Source: Streptomyces sp. SJL17-4 (lineage in GTDB: Bacteria > Actinomycetota > Actinomycetes > Streptomycetales > Streptomycetaceae). Taken from it: a DNA stretch of 64,000 nucleotides. Shown here piece after piece: positions 33,303-42,330 of the stretch. The stretch's first letter is position 1. The number at the start of each line of letters is the position of its first letter. Under the pieces are notes generated by a model that was given only the letters and a program-made list of their open reading frames with translations, did not search any database and had not been told where the DNA came from. The stretch covers positions 5,987,501-6,051,500 of the forward strand of contig NZ_CP104578.1 of NCBI RefSeq assembly GCF_036826855.1, read 5' to 3'. Made by a program: the position numbers and the translations under genes.

Positions 33303-33818
33303 TCAGATCGCGTACAGGTGGTGCGGGACGGCCCGGTCCCAGACGGTTTCGAAGGCCGATGCGCAGAGTTTCACCGTCGCCGGGTCGTCCGTGATCTCGT
33401 CCTCCACCACCGCACCGTCGCCGGAGAAGTGGTGCACGCGCAGGAGTTCGCCGTCGAAGAGCCAGAAGTCATTGCCGGGGAGGCCGATGTCCGTGGCCCT
33501 GCGGCGCGGCAGCCATCGGATGTCCTCGCCGGCCGTGACGTTGGCGTGCGTGACGTAGTGCTCCCACCGGATGTACTCCGTCACGGGTTCGGAGACGATC
33601 CGGGCGCGACGGATCGACACCCCTCGCGCCACGGTGTCCGTGATCAACTGGTCGTACGGGTGCCACCAGGACGCGCGGTCGTCCCAGACGATGCGCTCGC
33701 CGCGCTTCCATGCCTCGAATCTGTCGGTGGACGCGTACGAGTCACGCATCTCCAGGTGCACGGCGGACCGCTCGCACCTACCCAACAGCTCAGCGAAGCT
33801 GGGCACGCTCGACGGCAT
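33303..33818 (-). CDS. DUF6879 family protein
   Basis: 171 residues: PSFAELLGRCERSAVHLEMRDSYASTDRFEAWKRGERIVWDDRASWWHPYDQLITDTVARGVSIRRARIVSEPVTEYIRWEHYVTHANVTAGEDIRWLPRR. This is the standard partner encoded next to XRE-DUF5753 regulators; function unknown. ATG 33818 has GGGAGG upstream. Its first 29 bases overlap the end of the interrupted small gene upstream. Confidence 0.9.
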   Translation of the reverse strand: MPSSVPSFAELLGRCERSAVHLEMRDSYASTDRFEAWKRGERIVWDDRASWWHPYDQLITDTVARGVSIRRARIVSEPVTEYIRWEHYVTHANVTAGEDIRWLPRRRATDIGLPGNDFWLFDGELLRVHHFSGDGAVVEDEITDDPATVKLCASAFETVWDRAVPHHLYAI

Positions 33819-34044
33819 CGCACGCCTCCCGGATCATCGGAATCATGCGGGCCGGAATCCTGACGATGGCCTCGCTGTCGGGAACCGGTCCGTTCGCGGG
33901 GCTGCTCGCCTCGCACTGGGCCTGAGTCTCGCTGTCCGGCTTCCAGCCTTGCTACAAGATCTCCTGAGCTTCCGCGTCCGCCCACACCGTCGGGCAGTGA
34001 TCGCGGTCGGTGTTCGGGTCGATGCCTACGAACTCTACGGCCAT
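33790..34044 (-). pseudogene. Small XRE-cassette accessory protein with an in-frame TAG
   Basis: ATG 34044 (GGGAG upstream) opens MAVEFVGIDPNTDRDHCPTVWADAEAQEIL, then TAG at 33954-33952, and the same frame continues QGWKPDSETQAQCEASSPANGPVPDSEAIVRIPARMIPMIREACDAVERAQLR to TGA at 33792-33790. The two halves together match a small protein class commonly encoded before DUF6879/XRE genes. So a nonsense mutation, or recoding, splits it. The continuation overlaps the DUF6879 start, as is usual for this gene pair. Confidence 0.8.
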
Positions 34045-34234
34045 GGCTGACTCCCTGGTCCAGGTGATTGCGTGGGCTTGCATGAACCATGCCGACCTGC
34101 ACTCGGAGCGTCAATGCGCGAATGAGACAAGTGATTTGGCATGCAAACTCGTGCAATTTCGTGGAGCTTCGGTCGGGTGTCTTCCTAGCGTCCTCGGCAA
34201 GGAACGCAGGCGGACGGACTGAGGGGACGACGAC
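34045..34234. promoter_or_regulatory. Divergent promoter region of the XRE cassette
   Basis: tgcaa repeats at 34142 and 34152 (10-base phase) and an inverted ttgca at 34079-34083 suggest operator sites for the XRE protein between the divergent operons. The region is less GC-rich than its surroundings. Confidence 0.5.
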
Positions 34235-34426
34235 ATGCCCGGCAAGGCTCAGGAACGCGAAACGGACGCACGGCAGTGGGAGTACACGACCTACGCCCCT
34301 TCGGGCGAGGCGTGTCCCGCCTGCAAGAAGCCGATCGCATCGCTCGAACGCTGCCGCAGGGGAACGCTGCGCGAGCCGTCTCAGCCCGACAAGGCCGTCT
34401 ACCAGCACGTGAAGTGCCCCGCGTGA
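34235..34426 (+). CDS. Small zinc-ribbon-like protein
   Basis: 63 residues: MPGKAQERETDARQWEYTTYAPSGEACPACKKPIASLERCRRGTLREPSQPDKAVYQHVKCPA. CPAC and the later RC and KC cysteines could chelate one zinc. gaggggac precedes ATG. The stop overlaps the next start (GTGA). A pair of small genes divergent from XRE cassettes; function unknown. Confidence 0.8.
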   Translation: MPGKAQERETDARQWEYTTYAPSGEACPACKKPIASLERCRRGTLREPSQPDKAVYQHVKCPA

Positions 34427-34620
34427 TCGGCCCGGAAGACATCGGCCGGCGCGTCGAGGACGGTGCGGGAAGGGTCGGCATCCTGCGTGACGTGATCCGG
34501 GACTACGAGGATTCCGCCGAGTTGCCCAGTGAGCGGCGGAAGCGCCCCATGGCCTTCCTGTGGCCCGAGCGCGGCGGGAGGGAGTGGCTCGTCCCGCCCG
34601 ACCATGTTCGGCGTGCGTAG
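34423..34620 (+). CDS. Small conserved protein of the XRE cassette
   Basis: 65 residues: MIGPEDIGRRVEDGAGRVGILRDVIRDYEDSAELPSERRKRPMAFLWPERGGREWLVPPDHVRRA, a compact beta-rich pattern often encoded in Streptomyces next to XRE/DUF397-type genes. GTG 34423 overlaps the upstream stop by four bases, so it is translationally coupled. Function unknown. Confidence 0.82.
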   Translation: MIGPEDIGRRVEDGAGRVGILRDVIRDYEDSAELPSERRKRPMAFLWPERGGREWLVPPDHVRRA

Positions 34621-34716
34621 TTGGGCATGGGCCAACGGCGTGGGCTGACGGCTTCTAGGCTGGTTAGTCGTAGCGGTACTCGCCGATCAAGCTCTATGTG
34701 AGTGGCTTGACCCATT

Positions 34717-34738
34717 CGTTGATCTTCACGATGCTCAT
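34717..34738. other. Attachment site junction at the far end, with the displaced original start of the ABM gene
   Basis: cgttgatctt at 34717-34726 repeats the core at 27641. On the minus strand ATG 34738 reads MSIVKIN, matching VVKIN of the ABM protein, then runs into element sequence (EWVKPLT, stop). This is the orphaned 5' end of the host gene, 12 bases from the serpin start. Confidence 0.82.
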
Positions 34739-34750
34739 GAAGGGCAGGAT

Positions 34751-35923
34751 ATGACTCCCGGTCCCACCGCCTTCGAGGCGGACGCGATACAGGCTCTCGC
34801 CGCGCGCTGGTTGCCCTGTCTGGGGGATGACGACTTCGTCTGTTCCCCGGTGGGGCTGTGGGTGGCGCTTGCCGCTGTGGCCTCTGGGGCCCGGGGGCGG
34901 ACCGCCGAGGAGTTGCGGGGGCTGCTCGGGGTCGACGGGGAGGCGGCCGCCGGGGTGGTGACCGTGGTCGGGCGGCGGCTCGCGGCGACGGACGGGGTCG
35001 CGGCGGCGACCGGCGTGTGGAGCAGGGTGCCGGTGCTCGACGTCTTTCGACGCGGTCTGCCGGATGTGGGGTTCGGGGTGCTGCGCGGAGCACCGGCCTG
35101 GTTCGAGCTGCCCGACGAGGTGCTCGGAGCGACGGACGACGTGTCCCTGGGGGAGATTCCCCCCGTCGCCCAGGACGAACTCGACGACTGGATAGGGCGA
35201 GCCACCGGCGGGCGCGTCCCCCGGCTGCCGCTCGGGCTCGACGGCTCCGAGGACCTGGTCCTGGTCAACGCCCTTGCCCTGAAGGCCTCCTGGCTGACCG
35301 CCTTCCCCGCGCACCTCACCCGCGACGAGCCCTTCACCGACGGCCACGGCCACACCCGGCCCGTACCGACCATGCGGCAGCGGATTCCGGCCGATCGGGT
35401 CTGGTCCGTCGACGGGGTCACCGTCGTGGAACTGCCGTGCGCGGGTGACGAGGCCGCCCGGGTGCGGTTCGCTCTCGGCCGGCCCGGCGCCGGGCCGGCC
35501 GACGTGCTGCCCGCCGCCTGGGCCGGGCCCGCGGCACGGACGCCGCTCGCCGCGGACGCGGCCGACCTCACGCTGCCGCGCTTCACTCTCCGTACGAAGT
35601 CCGAGGCCGACGCCCATCTGGCGGCGCTCGGCATCAGCCGGGCGTTGCGGCCCGTGGCGGACTTCTCGGGCCTGTCCCCGGCCGGTCTCCACGTCTCCAA
35701 GGTGGTGCAGGAGGTGATCGTCGAGGTTGCCGAGGAGGGTGTGGAGGCGGCCGCCGCTACCCAGGTGACGATGACGCGCGGCGCGGCCCCGGCCCGCCAC
35801 GAGGTCGTGGAGCGCGTCGCATTCGACCGCCCCTTCGGTGTGGTCGTCATGGACACCACGGGTGAGCTCCCCCTCTTCGCCGGCTGGCGGCAGAGCGCAC
35901 CGGCCGGGGCCGGAGCCCGGTAG
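34751..35923 (+). CDS. Serpin family protease inhibitor
   Basis: 390 residues. Serpin features: SPVGLWVALAAVASGARGRTAEELRGLLG (helix region), LVLVNALALKASWLTAFP, FTLRTKSEADAHLAALGISRALRPVADFSGLS and LHVSKVVQEVIVEVAEEGVEAAAATQVTM. The last contains the small-residue hinge E-G-x-E-A-A-A-A-T of inhibitory serpins, just before the reactive loop (MTRGAAPARHEVV). No signal peptide is visible, so it may act in the cytoplasm. ATG 34751 lies head to head with the displaced ABM start. Confidence 0.93.
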   Translation: MTPGPTAFEADAIQALAARWLPCLGDDDFVCSPVGLWVALAAVASGARGRTAEELRGLLGVDGEAAAGVVTVVGRRLAATDGVAAATGVWSRVPVLDVFRRGLPDVGFGVLRGAPAWFELPDEVLGATDDVSLGEIPPVAQDELDDWIGRATGGRVPRLPLGLDGSEDLVLVNALALKASWLTAFPAHLTRDEPFTDGHGHTRPVPTMRQRIPADRVWSVDGVTVVELPCAGDEAARVRFALGRPGAGPADVLPAAWAGPAARTPLAADAADLTLPRFTLRTKSEADAHLAALGISRALRPVADFSGLSPAGLHVSKVVQEVIVEVAEEGVEAAAATQVTMTRGAAPARHEVVERVAFDRPFGVVVMDTTGELPLFAGWRQSAPAGAGAR

Positions 35924-35948
35924 CCCGTCGCGAGACGGTCCGTTCTGT

Positions 35949-36015
35949 TAGGGTGGTTCGCATGAGTTCCGTCATCCACAACTGGCAGGCGTGCAGGACC
36001 CGTTCGGGGTGCTGA
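35949..36015 (+). promoter_or_regulatory. Leaderless mini-ORF upstream of the alpha/beta hydrolase
   Basis: TAGGGT (35949-35954) lies seven bases before ATG 35962, which opens a 17-codon frame MSSVIHNWQACRTRSGC and stops at 36013-36015, 87 bases before the hydrolase. It could be a leader peptide for attenuation; ribosome profiling data would be decisive. Confidence 0.35.
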
Positions 36016-36102
36016 CCGCGGTGCCGGCCTGCGTCCGGCGCCCGGACCGGCTTCCGCCGTTCGCCGTCCACCGTTCGCCTGATGATGACGAGGAATCCCA
36101 CC

Positions 36103-36975
36103 ATGCGCGCACACTCGCGCCCCACTTTCGTATGCGTCCACGGCGGCGCCAGCAACGCACGGGCCTGGGGCCCGCTGCAGAACGAGCTGGCGCTGCTCGG
36201 TCACCGCTCCTACGCCGTCGACCTGCCCGGACACGGCGACCGGGCCGACGGGCCCGCCGCCTACTACCGGCAGCCCCAGGACCTGACCGCGCTGGCCGTC
36301 GCCCCGTCCCCGATGAGCGGCGTCACGCTGCGGGACAACGTGCGGCACGTCACGGACGTCCTTCGGCGACTGGCCCCGCTGGGGCCCGTCGTGCTGGTCG
36401 GCCACAGCCTCGGCGGTCTGACGATCAGTGCCGTCGCCGACGCCGTACCGGATCTGGTGGACCGGGTGGTCTACCTCTCCGCGCTCTGTCTCGCCGACCC
36501 GTCGATGCTCACCGGGGCATGGGACGTGGCCGACGAGAACCTGCTCGACGCGGCGGTGGCGCGGATCGCCGTGCCGCTCACCGGCGAGGCCGCCGAACCG
36601 GGCGTGGTCCGGCTGAACTGGCGGGCGGCCCACGCCGATCCCGCCGTGTTCGCCGAGCTGAAGGCCGCCGTCATGGCCGACTCCACCGACCACTCGTTCG
36701 GAGCGCTGCTCGACACCCTGGACCCGGACGAGAACTACGGGGTGCTGGAGCCGGGGGCGTTGGTCACGGCGGAGCGCTGGGGCCGGGTCCCGCACACGTA
36801 CGTCCGGCTCTCCCGGGATGCGGGCATCACCCCGGCGGTGCAGGACCACATGATCGGCAAGGCCGACGAGCTGACCCCGGACAACCCCTTCGAGGTGCAC
36901 ACCCTGGACAGCTCGCACGTCGGCTACTTCAGCCGTCCCGAGCCCTTCGCGGAGCTGCTGGCCCGGCTCGTCTGA
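36103..36975 (+). CDS. Alpha/beta hydrolase
   Basis: 290 residues. FVCVHGGASNARAWGPL carries the oxyanion HGG, and VVLVGHSLGGLTIS holds the nucleophile serine in GHSLG. The acid probably lies in the GALVTAERWG to YVRLSRDAGITP region, and the catalytic histidine in LDSSHVGYFSRPEP. It resembles small ester or lactone hydrolases (EstC-like). ATG 36103 has gagga eight bases upstream; two earlier ATGs (36082, 36085) lack one. Confidence 0.9.
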   Translation: MRAHSRPTFVCVHGGASNARAWGPLQNELALLGHRSYAVDLPGHGDRADGPAAYYRQPQDLTALAVAPSPMSGVTLRDNVRHVTDVLRRLAPLGPVVLVGHSLGGLTISAVADAVPDLVDRVVYLSALCLADPSMLTGAWDVADENLLDAAVARIAVPLTGEAAEPGVVRLNWRAAHADPAVFAELKAAVMADSTDHSFGALLDTLDPDENYGVLEPGALVTAERWGRVPHTYVRLSRDAGITPAVQDHMIGKADELTPDNPFEVHTLDSSHVGYFSRPEPFAELLARLV

Positions 36976-36983
36976 CGTGCCAC

Positions 36984-37015
36984 GGGTACTGCCCCCGGCG
37001 CCGGGGGCAGTACCC
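36984..37015. terminator. Perfect 32-base palindrome, bidirectional terminator
   Basis: gggtactgcccccggc and its exact inverse, no loop, between the hydrolase stop and the convergent methyltransferase stop. Confidence 0.88.
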
Positions 37016-37026
37016 ATGGGGGTGTC

Positions 37027-37695
37027 CTAGCTCACCACGCGAGCCAGCAGCAGTCCGTCGTAGCCCTTCGTACCCACCGTCTGGACGGCCGTCGCGTCCA
37101 GGCGGGGTTCGGCGGCGACGAGGTCGAAGAGTTCACGGGTGCCGGTGATCGCCGGGTCGTCCGGGTCCGGGGTGGTGATCTTGCCGCCCCGCACCACGTT
37201 GTCGACGATGATCACCGTGCCGGGGCGGGAGAGCTTCAGGGCCCACTCCACATAGCGCGGGTTGTTGACCTTGTCGGCGTCGATGAAGACCAGGTCGAAC
37301 GGGCCCGCGCCCTCCGCCTCCAGCTGCGGAAGGGTGTCCAGGGCCGCGCCCGTACGGACCTCGACGAGCTTGTCCAGGCCGGCGTGGGCGATGTTGGCGC
37401 GGGCGACGTCCGCGTGTGCCGGGTTGTACTCGAGGGTGATGAGCCGGCCGTCGGCGGGCAGGGCGCGGGCCAGCCAGATCGTGCTGTAGCCGCCGAGGGT
37501 GCCGATCTCCAGGATGTTCCGGGCGCCCTGCATGTGGGCGAGCAGGTGGAGCAGCTTGCCCTGGTTGGGGGCGACGGCGATCTCGGGCAGTCCGGCCGCC
37601 GCGGAGGCGCTGAGCGCGGCGGTCAGCGCCTCGTCGGCGGGGGAGATCGTCTCTGTGAAGTAGGCGTCGACCGCGTTCCATTGATGGTTCGTCAT
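37027..37695 (-). CDS. SAM-dependent O-methyltransferase (class I, CCoAOMT-like)
   Basis: 222 residues. SAM loop NILEIGTLGGYSTIWLARALP, then RLITLEYNPAHADVARANI, FDLVFIDADKVNNPRYVEWAL (metal ligand D region) and TVIIVDNVVRGGKI. This is the small bacterial O-methyltransferase family with a divalent metal near the catechol-type substrate. ATG 37695 overlaps the stop of the DUF2330 gene (ATGA), so it is translated by coupling. Confidence 0.94.
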   Translation of the reverse strand: MTNHQWNAVDAYFTETISPADEALTAALSASAAAGLPEIAVAPNQGKLLHLLAHMQGARNILEIGTLGGYSTIWLARALPADGRLITLEYNPAHADVARANIAHAGLDKLVEVRTGAALDTLPQLEAEGAGPFDLVFIDADKVNNPRYVEWALKLSRPGTVIIVDNVVRGGKITTPDPDDPAITGTRELFDLVAAEPRLDATAVQTVGTKGYDGLLLARVVS

Positions 37696-38789
37696 GCGGC
37701 CGAACGTACACCGCCGTCGACCGGCGGGCGGCGCCTTGTCACCCGTACGACCAGGAGCGTCGTGAGGGTGGCGAGGAGCAGACCGCCGCCGACCGTCAGC
37801 AGCCACGCGGGGATTCCGCCGCCCACGGTCAGCAGCCGGTCGGTGTACTCGACCTGCCGGTACGGGGTGTCGGCGACGGCCCGCAGATGGTGGTCGTCGT
37901 CGATCCGCTCCGGGTGCGGGAACTCCTGCTCCAGGACGGTGAGATGGACCGGCCGGTCCCCGGTGAGCCGGGCGACCGCGCCGTCGGGCCGCTCGATCCG
38001 GCCCGCGAAGGTCACCTCGGGGGCGTCGCCGCCGATGGGGGAGCGGGGTTCCATGCGGTGCTCGGACAGGATGGAGAGGCCGAGGGTCTGGGCGGTCTTC
38101 GCGAGGCGCGAAAGCCGCATGGGGTAGACGAGTTCGGTGGAGGCGAAGGTGATGCGGAGGGGGGTCAGCTCGCCCTGGAGGACACCGTCCTTCTCCTCGG
38201 GTGCGAGGCGGACGGCGACGTACTCCCACTTCCGTTCCACGTACGGCTGGAGCGCGTCGGTCAGCCGCTCGGGCAGCTCGAAGCCGTTGGCGCGCAGCCA
38301 GGTGCCGAGGGCCTTCGGGTCGGTCGCGGTCAGCCGGGCGACGTCGAAGGGGCCGAGCCGTTCGCGGCCGACGACGCCGACACCGCCCGCGCCGGGCGGC
38401 GGAGCCCCGGCCCCGTCCCCGTAGTCGAGGTCGAACGGCCAGTCGCCCTCGCGCGGCCAGAAGTGGAAGCGGTCGCGCTGCTCGGGTTCGGTGAGCCGGT
38501 CGAGCGCGTCGAAGAGTTCCGGTTCGCCGAGGGTGACGTCCGCGCGGTGCGGTACGGGCATGATCCAGGCGGCGTTCCGGGCGTTGCCGTGGACGTTGAA
38601 GCGCATGACGACGGTCTCGGTGCGGCCGTCCCAGTGGACGGCCGACTCCTCGCGGTCGACGCCGATGCGCTGGTCCTTGGTCGGGATCATGGCGCCGCAG
38701 CCGCAGGCGTACGCCGGTGCGACGAGCGAGCCGAGCTGGAGCGCGAGCAGCGCGACGATGGTGGTGAGAATTCTGTGTGTCCCCCGCAT
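37692..38789 (-). CDS. DUF2330 domain membrane protein
   Basis: 365 residues. Signal sequence MRGTHRILTTIVALLALQLGSLVAPAYACGCG, an extracellular domain with ESAVHWDGRTETVVMRFNVHGNARNAAWIMPVP and FHFWPREGDWPFDLDYG, and a C-terminal transmembrane helix (IPAWLLTVGGGLLLATLTTLLVV) followed by RVTRRR. This matches the DUF2330 family with a Cys-rich ACGCG start. Function unknown. ATG 38789 is chosen because it gives a proper signal peptide; the ribosome binding site is weak. Confidence 0.9.
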   Translation of the reverse strand: MRGTHRILTTIVALLALQLGSLVAPAYACGCGAMIPTKDQRIGVDREESAVHWDGRTETVVMRFNVHGNARNAAWIMPVPHRADVTLGEPELFDALDRLTEPEQRDRFHFWPREGDWPFDLDYGDGAGAPPPGAGGVGVVGRERLGPFDVARLTATDPKALGTWLRANGFELPERLTDALQPYVERKWEYVAVRLAPEEKDGVLQGELTPLRITFASTELVYPMRLSRLAKTAQTLGLSILSEHRMEPRSPIGGDAPEVTFAGRIERPDGAVARLTGDRPVHLTVLEQEFPHPERIDDDHHLRAVADTPYRQVEYTDRLLTVGGGIPAWLLTVGGGLLLATLTTLLVVRVTRRRPPVDGGVRSAA

Positions 38790-38866
38790 GCGGGGTGGGA
38801 CGCGCCGGGTGTCGTTCCGGTTCCCCGGTGGGATTCCGGTTCCGGGGCCGCCCCACCCCCTGTGTC

Positions 38867-40132
38867 TCACGCCCCGGCGCGGACCCGGAGTTCCTTCACC
38901 CCGTTCAGCCAGGCGGCCCGCAGCCGGCGCGGTTCGCCGGCGAGGGTCAGGTCGGGCAGGGCGTCCGCGACCGCGTTGAAGATCAGCTCGATCTCCTTGA
39001 TGGCGAGTGACTTGCCCAGGCAGAAGTGGGGTCCGCCGCCGCCGAAGCCGAGGTGCGGGTTCGGGTCCCGGGTGATGTCGAAGCGTTCGGGGTCGGTGAA
39101 GACCTCGGGGTCGTTGTTGGCGGAGGAGTAGAAGAGGCCGACGCGGTCGCCCTTGGCGATCTTCTGACCGCCGAGTTCGGTGTCCTGGGTCGCGGTCCGC
39201 TGGAAGGAGACGACGGGGGTGGCCCAGCGCACGATCTCCTCGGCGGCGGTCGCCGGCCGTTCCCGTTTGAAGAGTTCCCACTGATCGGGGTGGGTGAGGA
39301 AGGCGTGCATGCCGTGGCTGATGGCGTTGCGGGTGGTCTCGTTCCCGGCGACGGCGAGCAGCAGGACGAAGAAGCCGAACTCGTCGGAGGAGAGGTTGCC
39401 CTCGCCCTCGGCGGCGACCAGTTGGCTGACGATGTCGGCGGCGGGGCACTCCTTGCGGGCGGCGGCCATGTTCATCGAGTAGCCGATGAGTTCCATGGCG
39501 GCCTCGGCGCCGATCTCCTCGGTGATGGCGTACTCGGGGTCGTCGTACGCGACCATCTTGTTCGACCAGTCGAAGATCCGGGAACGGTCCTCCTGGGGGA
39601 CGCCGATGAGTTCGGCGATGGCCTGGAGGGGGAGTTCGACGGCGACCTTGGTGACGAAGTCGAAGGTGCCGTCGGCGTCCGCGGCGCGCCTGGCCTCGTC
39701 GACGATGGCGTGGGCGCGGTCGCGCAGGGCCGTCTCCAGGTTCCGGATCGCCCGGGGGGTGAAGCCGCGCTGGACGATCTGGCGGACCCGGGTGTGCTCG
39801 GGCGGGTCCATGTTGAGCATGATCAGCTTCTGGACCTCGATCTGGTCCCGGGTGATGTGCTCGTTGAAGCGGATGACGGCCGTGTTCTCGTTCGAGGAGA
39901 ACAACTCGGGGTGCGTGGAGACGTACTTGACGTCCGCGTGGCGCGTGACGGCCCAGTACCCGCCGTCCGCGAAGCCCGTGACGCCGGGCGGCTGGGCGCA
40001 CCACCAGACGGGGGCCGTCTGCCGCAGCCGGGCGAACTCCGGGAAGGGGACGCGGTCGCGGAGCAGATCGGGGTCGGTGGCGTCGAACCCCTCGGGAAGA
40101 CGTCCGGTGGGGAGATGGGGGCAGGCGGCCAT
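38867..40132 (-). CDS. Cytochrome P450 (CYP124/125-like)
   Basis: 421 residues. I-helix AGNETTRNAISHG, ExxR in AAEEIVRWATPVVSFQRTA (EIVR), and heme loop FGGGGPHFCLGKSLA with Cys about 371. Blocks such as FNEHITRDQIEVQKLIMLNMDPPEHTRVRQIVQRGFTPRAI and AVRFNE-like ones point to the CYP125/124 group that oxidises sterol or methyl-branched side chains. ATG 40132 has GGAGAG at proper distance; ATG 40162 would include an operator palindrome. Divergent from a thiolase with KstR-like boxes between. Steroid substrate is inference. Confidence 0.93.
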   Translation of the reverse strand: MAACPHLPTGRLPEGFDATDPDLLRDRVPFPEFARLRQTAPVWWCAQPPGVTGFADGGYWAVTRHADVKYVSTHPELFSSNENTAVIRFNEHITRDQIEVQKLIMLNMDPPEHTRVRQIVQRGFTPRAIRNLETALRDRAHAIVDEARRAADADGTFDFVTKVAVELPLQAIAELIGVPQEDRSRIFDWSNKMVAYDDPEYAITEEIGAEAAMELIGYSMNMAAARKECPAADIVSQLVAAEGEGNLSSDEFGFFVLLLAVAGNETTRNAISHGMHAFLTHPDQWELFKRERPATAAEEIVRWATPVVSFQRTATQDTELGGQKIAKGDRVGLFYSSANNDPEVFTDPERFDITRDPNPHLGFGGGGPHFCLGKSLAIKEIELIFNAVADALPDLTLAGEPRRLRAAWLNGVKELRVRAGA

Positions 40133-40149
40133 CGGCAACACTCTCCAAA

Positions 40150-40166
40150 TCTGATGGACCATCAGA
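40150..40166. promoter_or_regulatory. TetR-type palindrome tctgatggaccatcaga
   Basis: Perfect 8-bp arms around one base, 18 bases upstream of the P450 start codon. Typical of a TetR-family operator in Streptomyces. Confidence 0.65.
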
Positions 40167-40182
40167 AGTTGCCGGGAAAGTT

Positions 40183-40196
40183 AGTAACGAGTTCTA
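40183..40196. promoter_or_regulatory. KstR-like box near the P450
   Basis: agtaacgagttcta; minus strand tagaactcgttact matches TnnAACnnGTTnnA except for the last base. KstR is the TetR repressor of sterol catabolism genes in mycobacteria and relatives. Confidence 0.6.
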
Positions 40197-40276
40197 CAAG
40201 TAGCAAGGGTTGGAACGGGAAGTGTTGCCTCCCGGACCCTTGCGTACCCGCGGTAGCAGTCATAAGACTGCACAGA

Positions 40277-40298
40277 GAACTAGAACGCGTACTAGTTC
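40277..40298. promoter_or_regulatory. KstR-like box near the thiolase
   Basis: gaactagaacgcgtactagttc; the core tagaacgcgtacta fits TnnAACnnGTTnnA with one change, and the outer ctag/ctag extension is like the full KstR palindrome aactagaacgtgttctagtt. Confidence 0.65.
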
Positions 40299-40305
40299 CC
40301 CGTGA

Positions 40306-41529
<1,224 letters not shown>

Positions 41530-41580
41530 AGGCGGCGGAACCGGCTGAACCGGCGGAACCGGCTGCGGGAAAAACGCCGC

Positions 41581-41613
41581 AGGCCCCGCCCTCCCTGACG
41601 GGAGGCGGGGCCT
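41581..41613. terminator. Terminator between thiolase and SLT gene
   Basis: aggccccgcc and ggcggggcct arms with an inner ctccc/gggag stem around tgac. It lies 51 bases after the thiolase stop and faces the convergent SLT gene. Confidence 0.85.
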
Positions 41614-41642
41614 TGCGGGTGTGCGCTGTGCGGCGGTGACTC

Positions 41643-42044
41643 TTAGTACCAGCCGTTGGCCTGCCAGAACGCCCAGGCGGCGTTCGGGGAGCCGTAGCGC
41701 TCGTTCATGTAGTTGAGGCCCCACTTGATCTGGGTGGCGGGGTTCGTCTTCCAGTCGGAACCGGCCGAGGACATCTTCGAGGCCGGGAGGGCCTGGACGA
41801 GACCGTAGGCGCCGCTGGAGGAGTTGGTCGCCTTGTGGTTCCAGTGCGACTCGTGCTCCACGATCTTGCTGAAGGACGCGTACTGCGAGGCCGGGACGAT
41901 CTCCCGGGCGAGCTCCTGCGGGCTGGCGGCCGAGGCGGCGCCCGTCGTGCCCAGCACCGCACCCGACGCACCCAGCAGCACGGCTGCGGAGGCGGCGAAG
42001 GTCTTCTTGCGGGCGGCGACACGAGTGGTGATCGAGCGGATCAA
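41643..42044 (-). CDS. Small secreted lytic transglycosylase (SLT)-like protein
   Basis: 133 residues. Signal peptide MIRSITTRVAARKKTFAASAAVLLGASGAVLGTTGAASA, then a short SLT/Rpf-like domain: ASFSKIVEHESHWNHKATNSSSGAYGLVQALPASKM and ATQIKWGLNYMNERYGSPNAAWAFWQANGWY, with the catalytic glutamate in EHESHW. It remodels peptidoglycan, typical of Streptomyces spore or cell-wall hydrolases. TTG 42044 is the only start before the signal peptide; ggtag upstream is weak. Confidence 0.92.
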   Translation of the reverse strand: MIRSITTRVAARKKTFAASAAVLLGASGAVLGTTGAASAASPQELAREIVPASQYASFSKIVEHESHWNHKATNSSSGAYGLVQALPASKMSSAGSDWKTNPATQIKWGLNYMNERYGSPNAAWAFWQANGWY

Positions 42045-42330
42045 GGTTTCTACCTAACTTCGGGAACAAGGGCTGCGTCAGGCGATTTCGGCAAGCCGGA
42101 ACCAGAGCCGGGGGAACCCGGGAACTGGAGGGAACCGGCCGTCCGAGGCGCCGTGGTGAGCACCGGCTGCCTGGCGACGTCCACCAGACAACCAGGGCTG
42201 GAACGCCGATGCAACGACCCCCTGTACGAGGAAGGTTCGGACGTCAGGTGAAGGGCCCGGGGGCTGGGTGTGGGACGTTTCCGCAGGTCATGTGCCGTGA
42301 TGGGCGGTTTGTGCGGGTACCGCCCCGCTA
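42045..42330. promoter_or_regulatory. Long upstream region of the SLT gene
   Basis: On the minus strand this gives a possible long leader of over 150 bases with several inverted repeats (gttcccgggttcccccgg). Structured leaders, sometimes c-di-AMP riboswitches, are known before such genes, but the conserved riboswitch cores are not recognised here. No gene seen. Confidence 0.35.

Larger units (their letters stand above)
27641..34726. mobile_element. Decayed prophage/integrative element with large serine integrase, inserted in the ABM gene
   Basis: About 7.1 kb bounded by a 10-base direct repeat cgttgatctt (27641-27650 and 34717-34726). Reading the minus strand, host codons ...V K I N V... continue at the left junction, while the same KIN codons at the right junction are joined to element sequence. 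Contents: integrase, a secreted small protein, tRNA-like fold, HNH genes, a broken capsid gene, a Cys-rich peptide and an XRE cassette. No terminase, portal or tail genes remain, so it cannot form particles alone. Several genes are broken, hence an old insertion or a satellite remnant. Confidence 0.85.

Noticed and set aside
42045..42250. c-di-AMP (ydaO) riboswitch before the SLT gene
   Set aside because: Family precedent exists and a ccgaaatcgcctgacg stretch is suggestive, but the conserved ggggga and ggggtgaa cores were not found.
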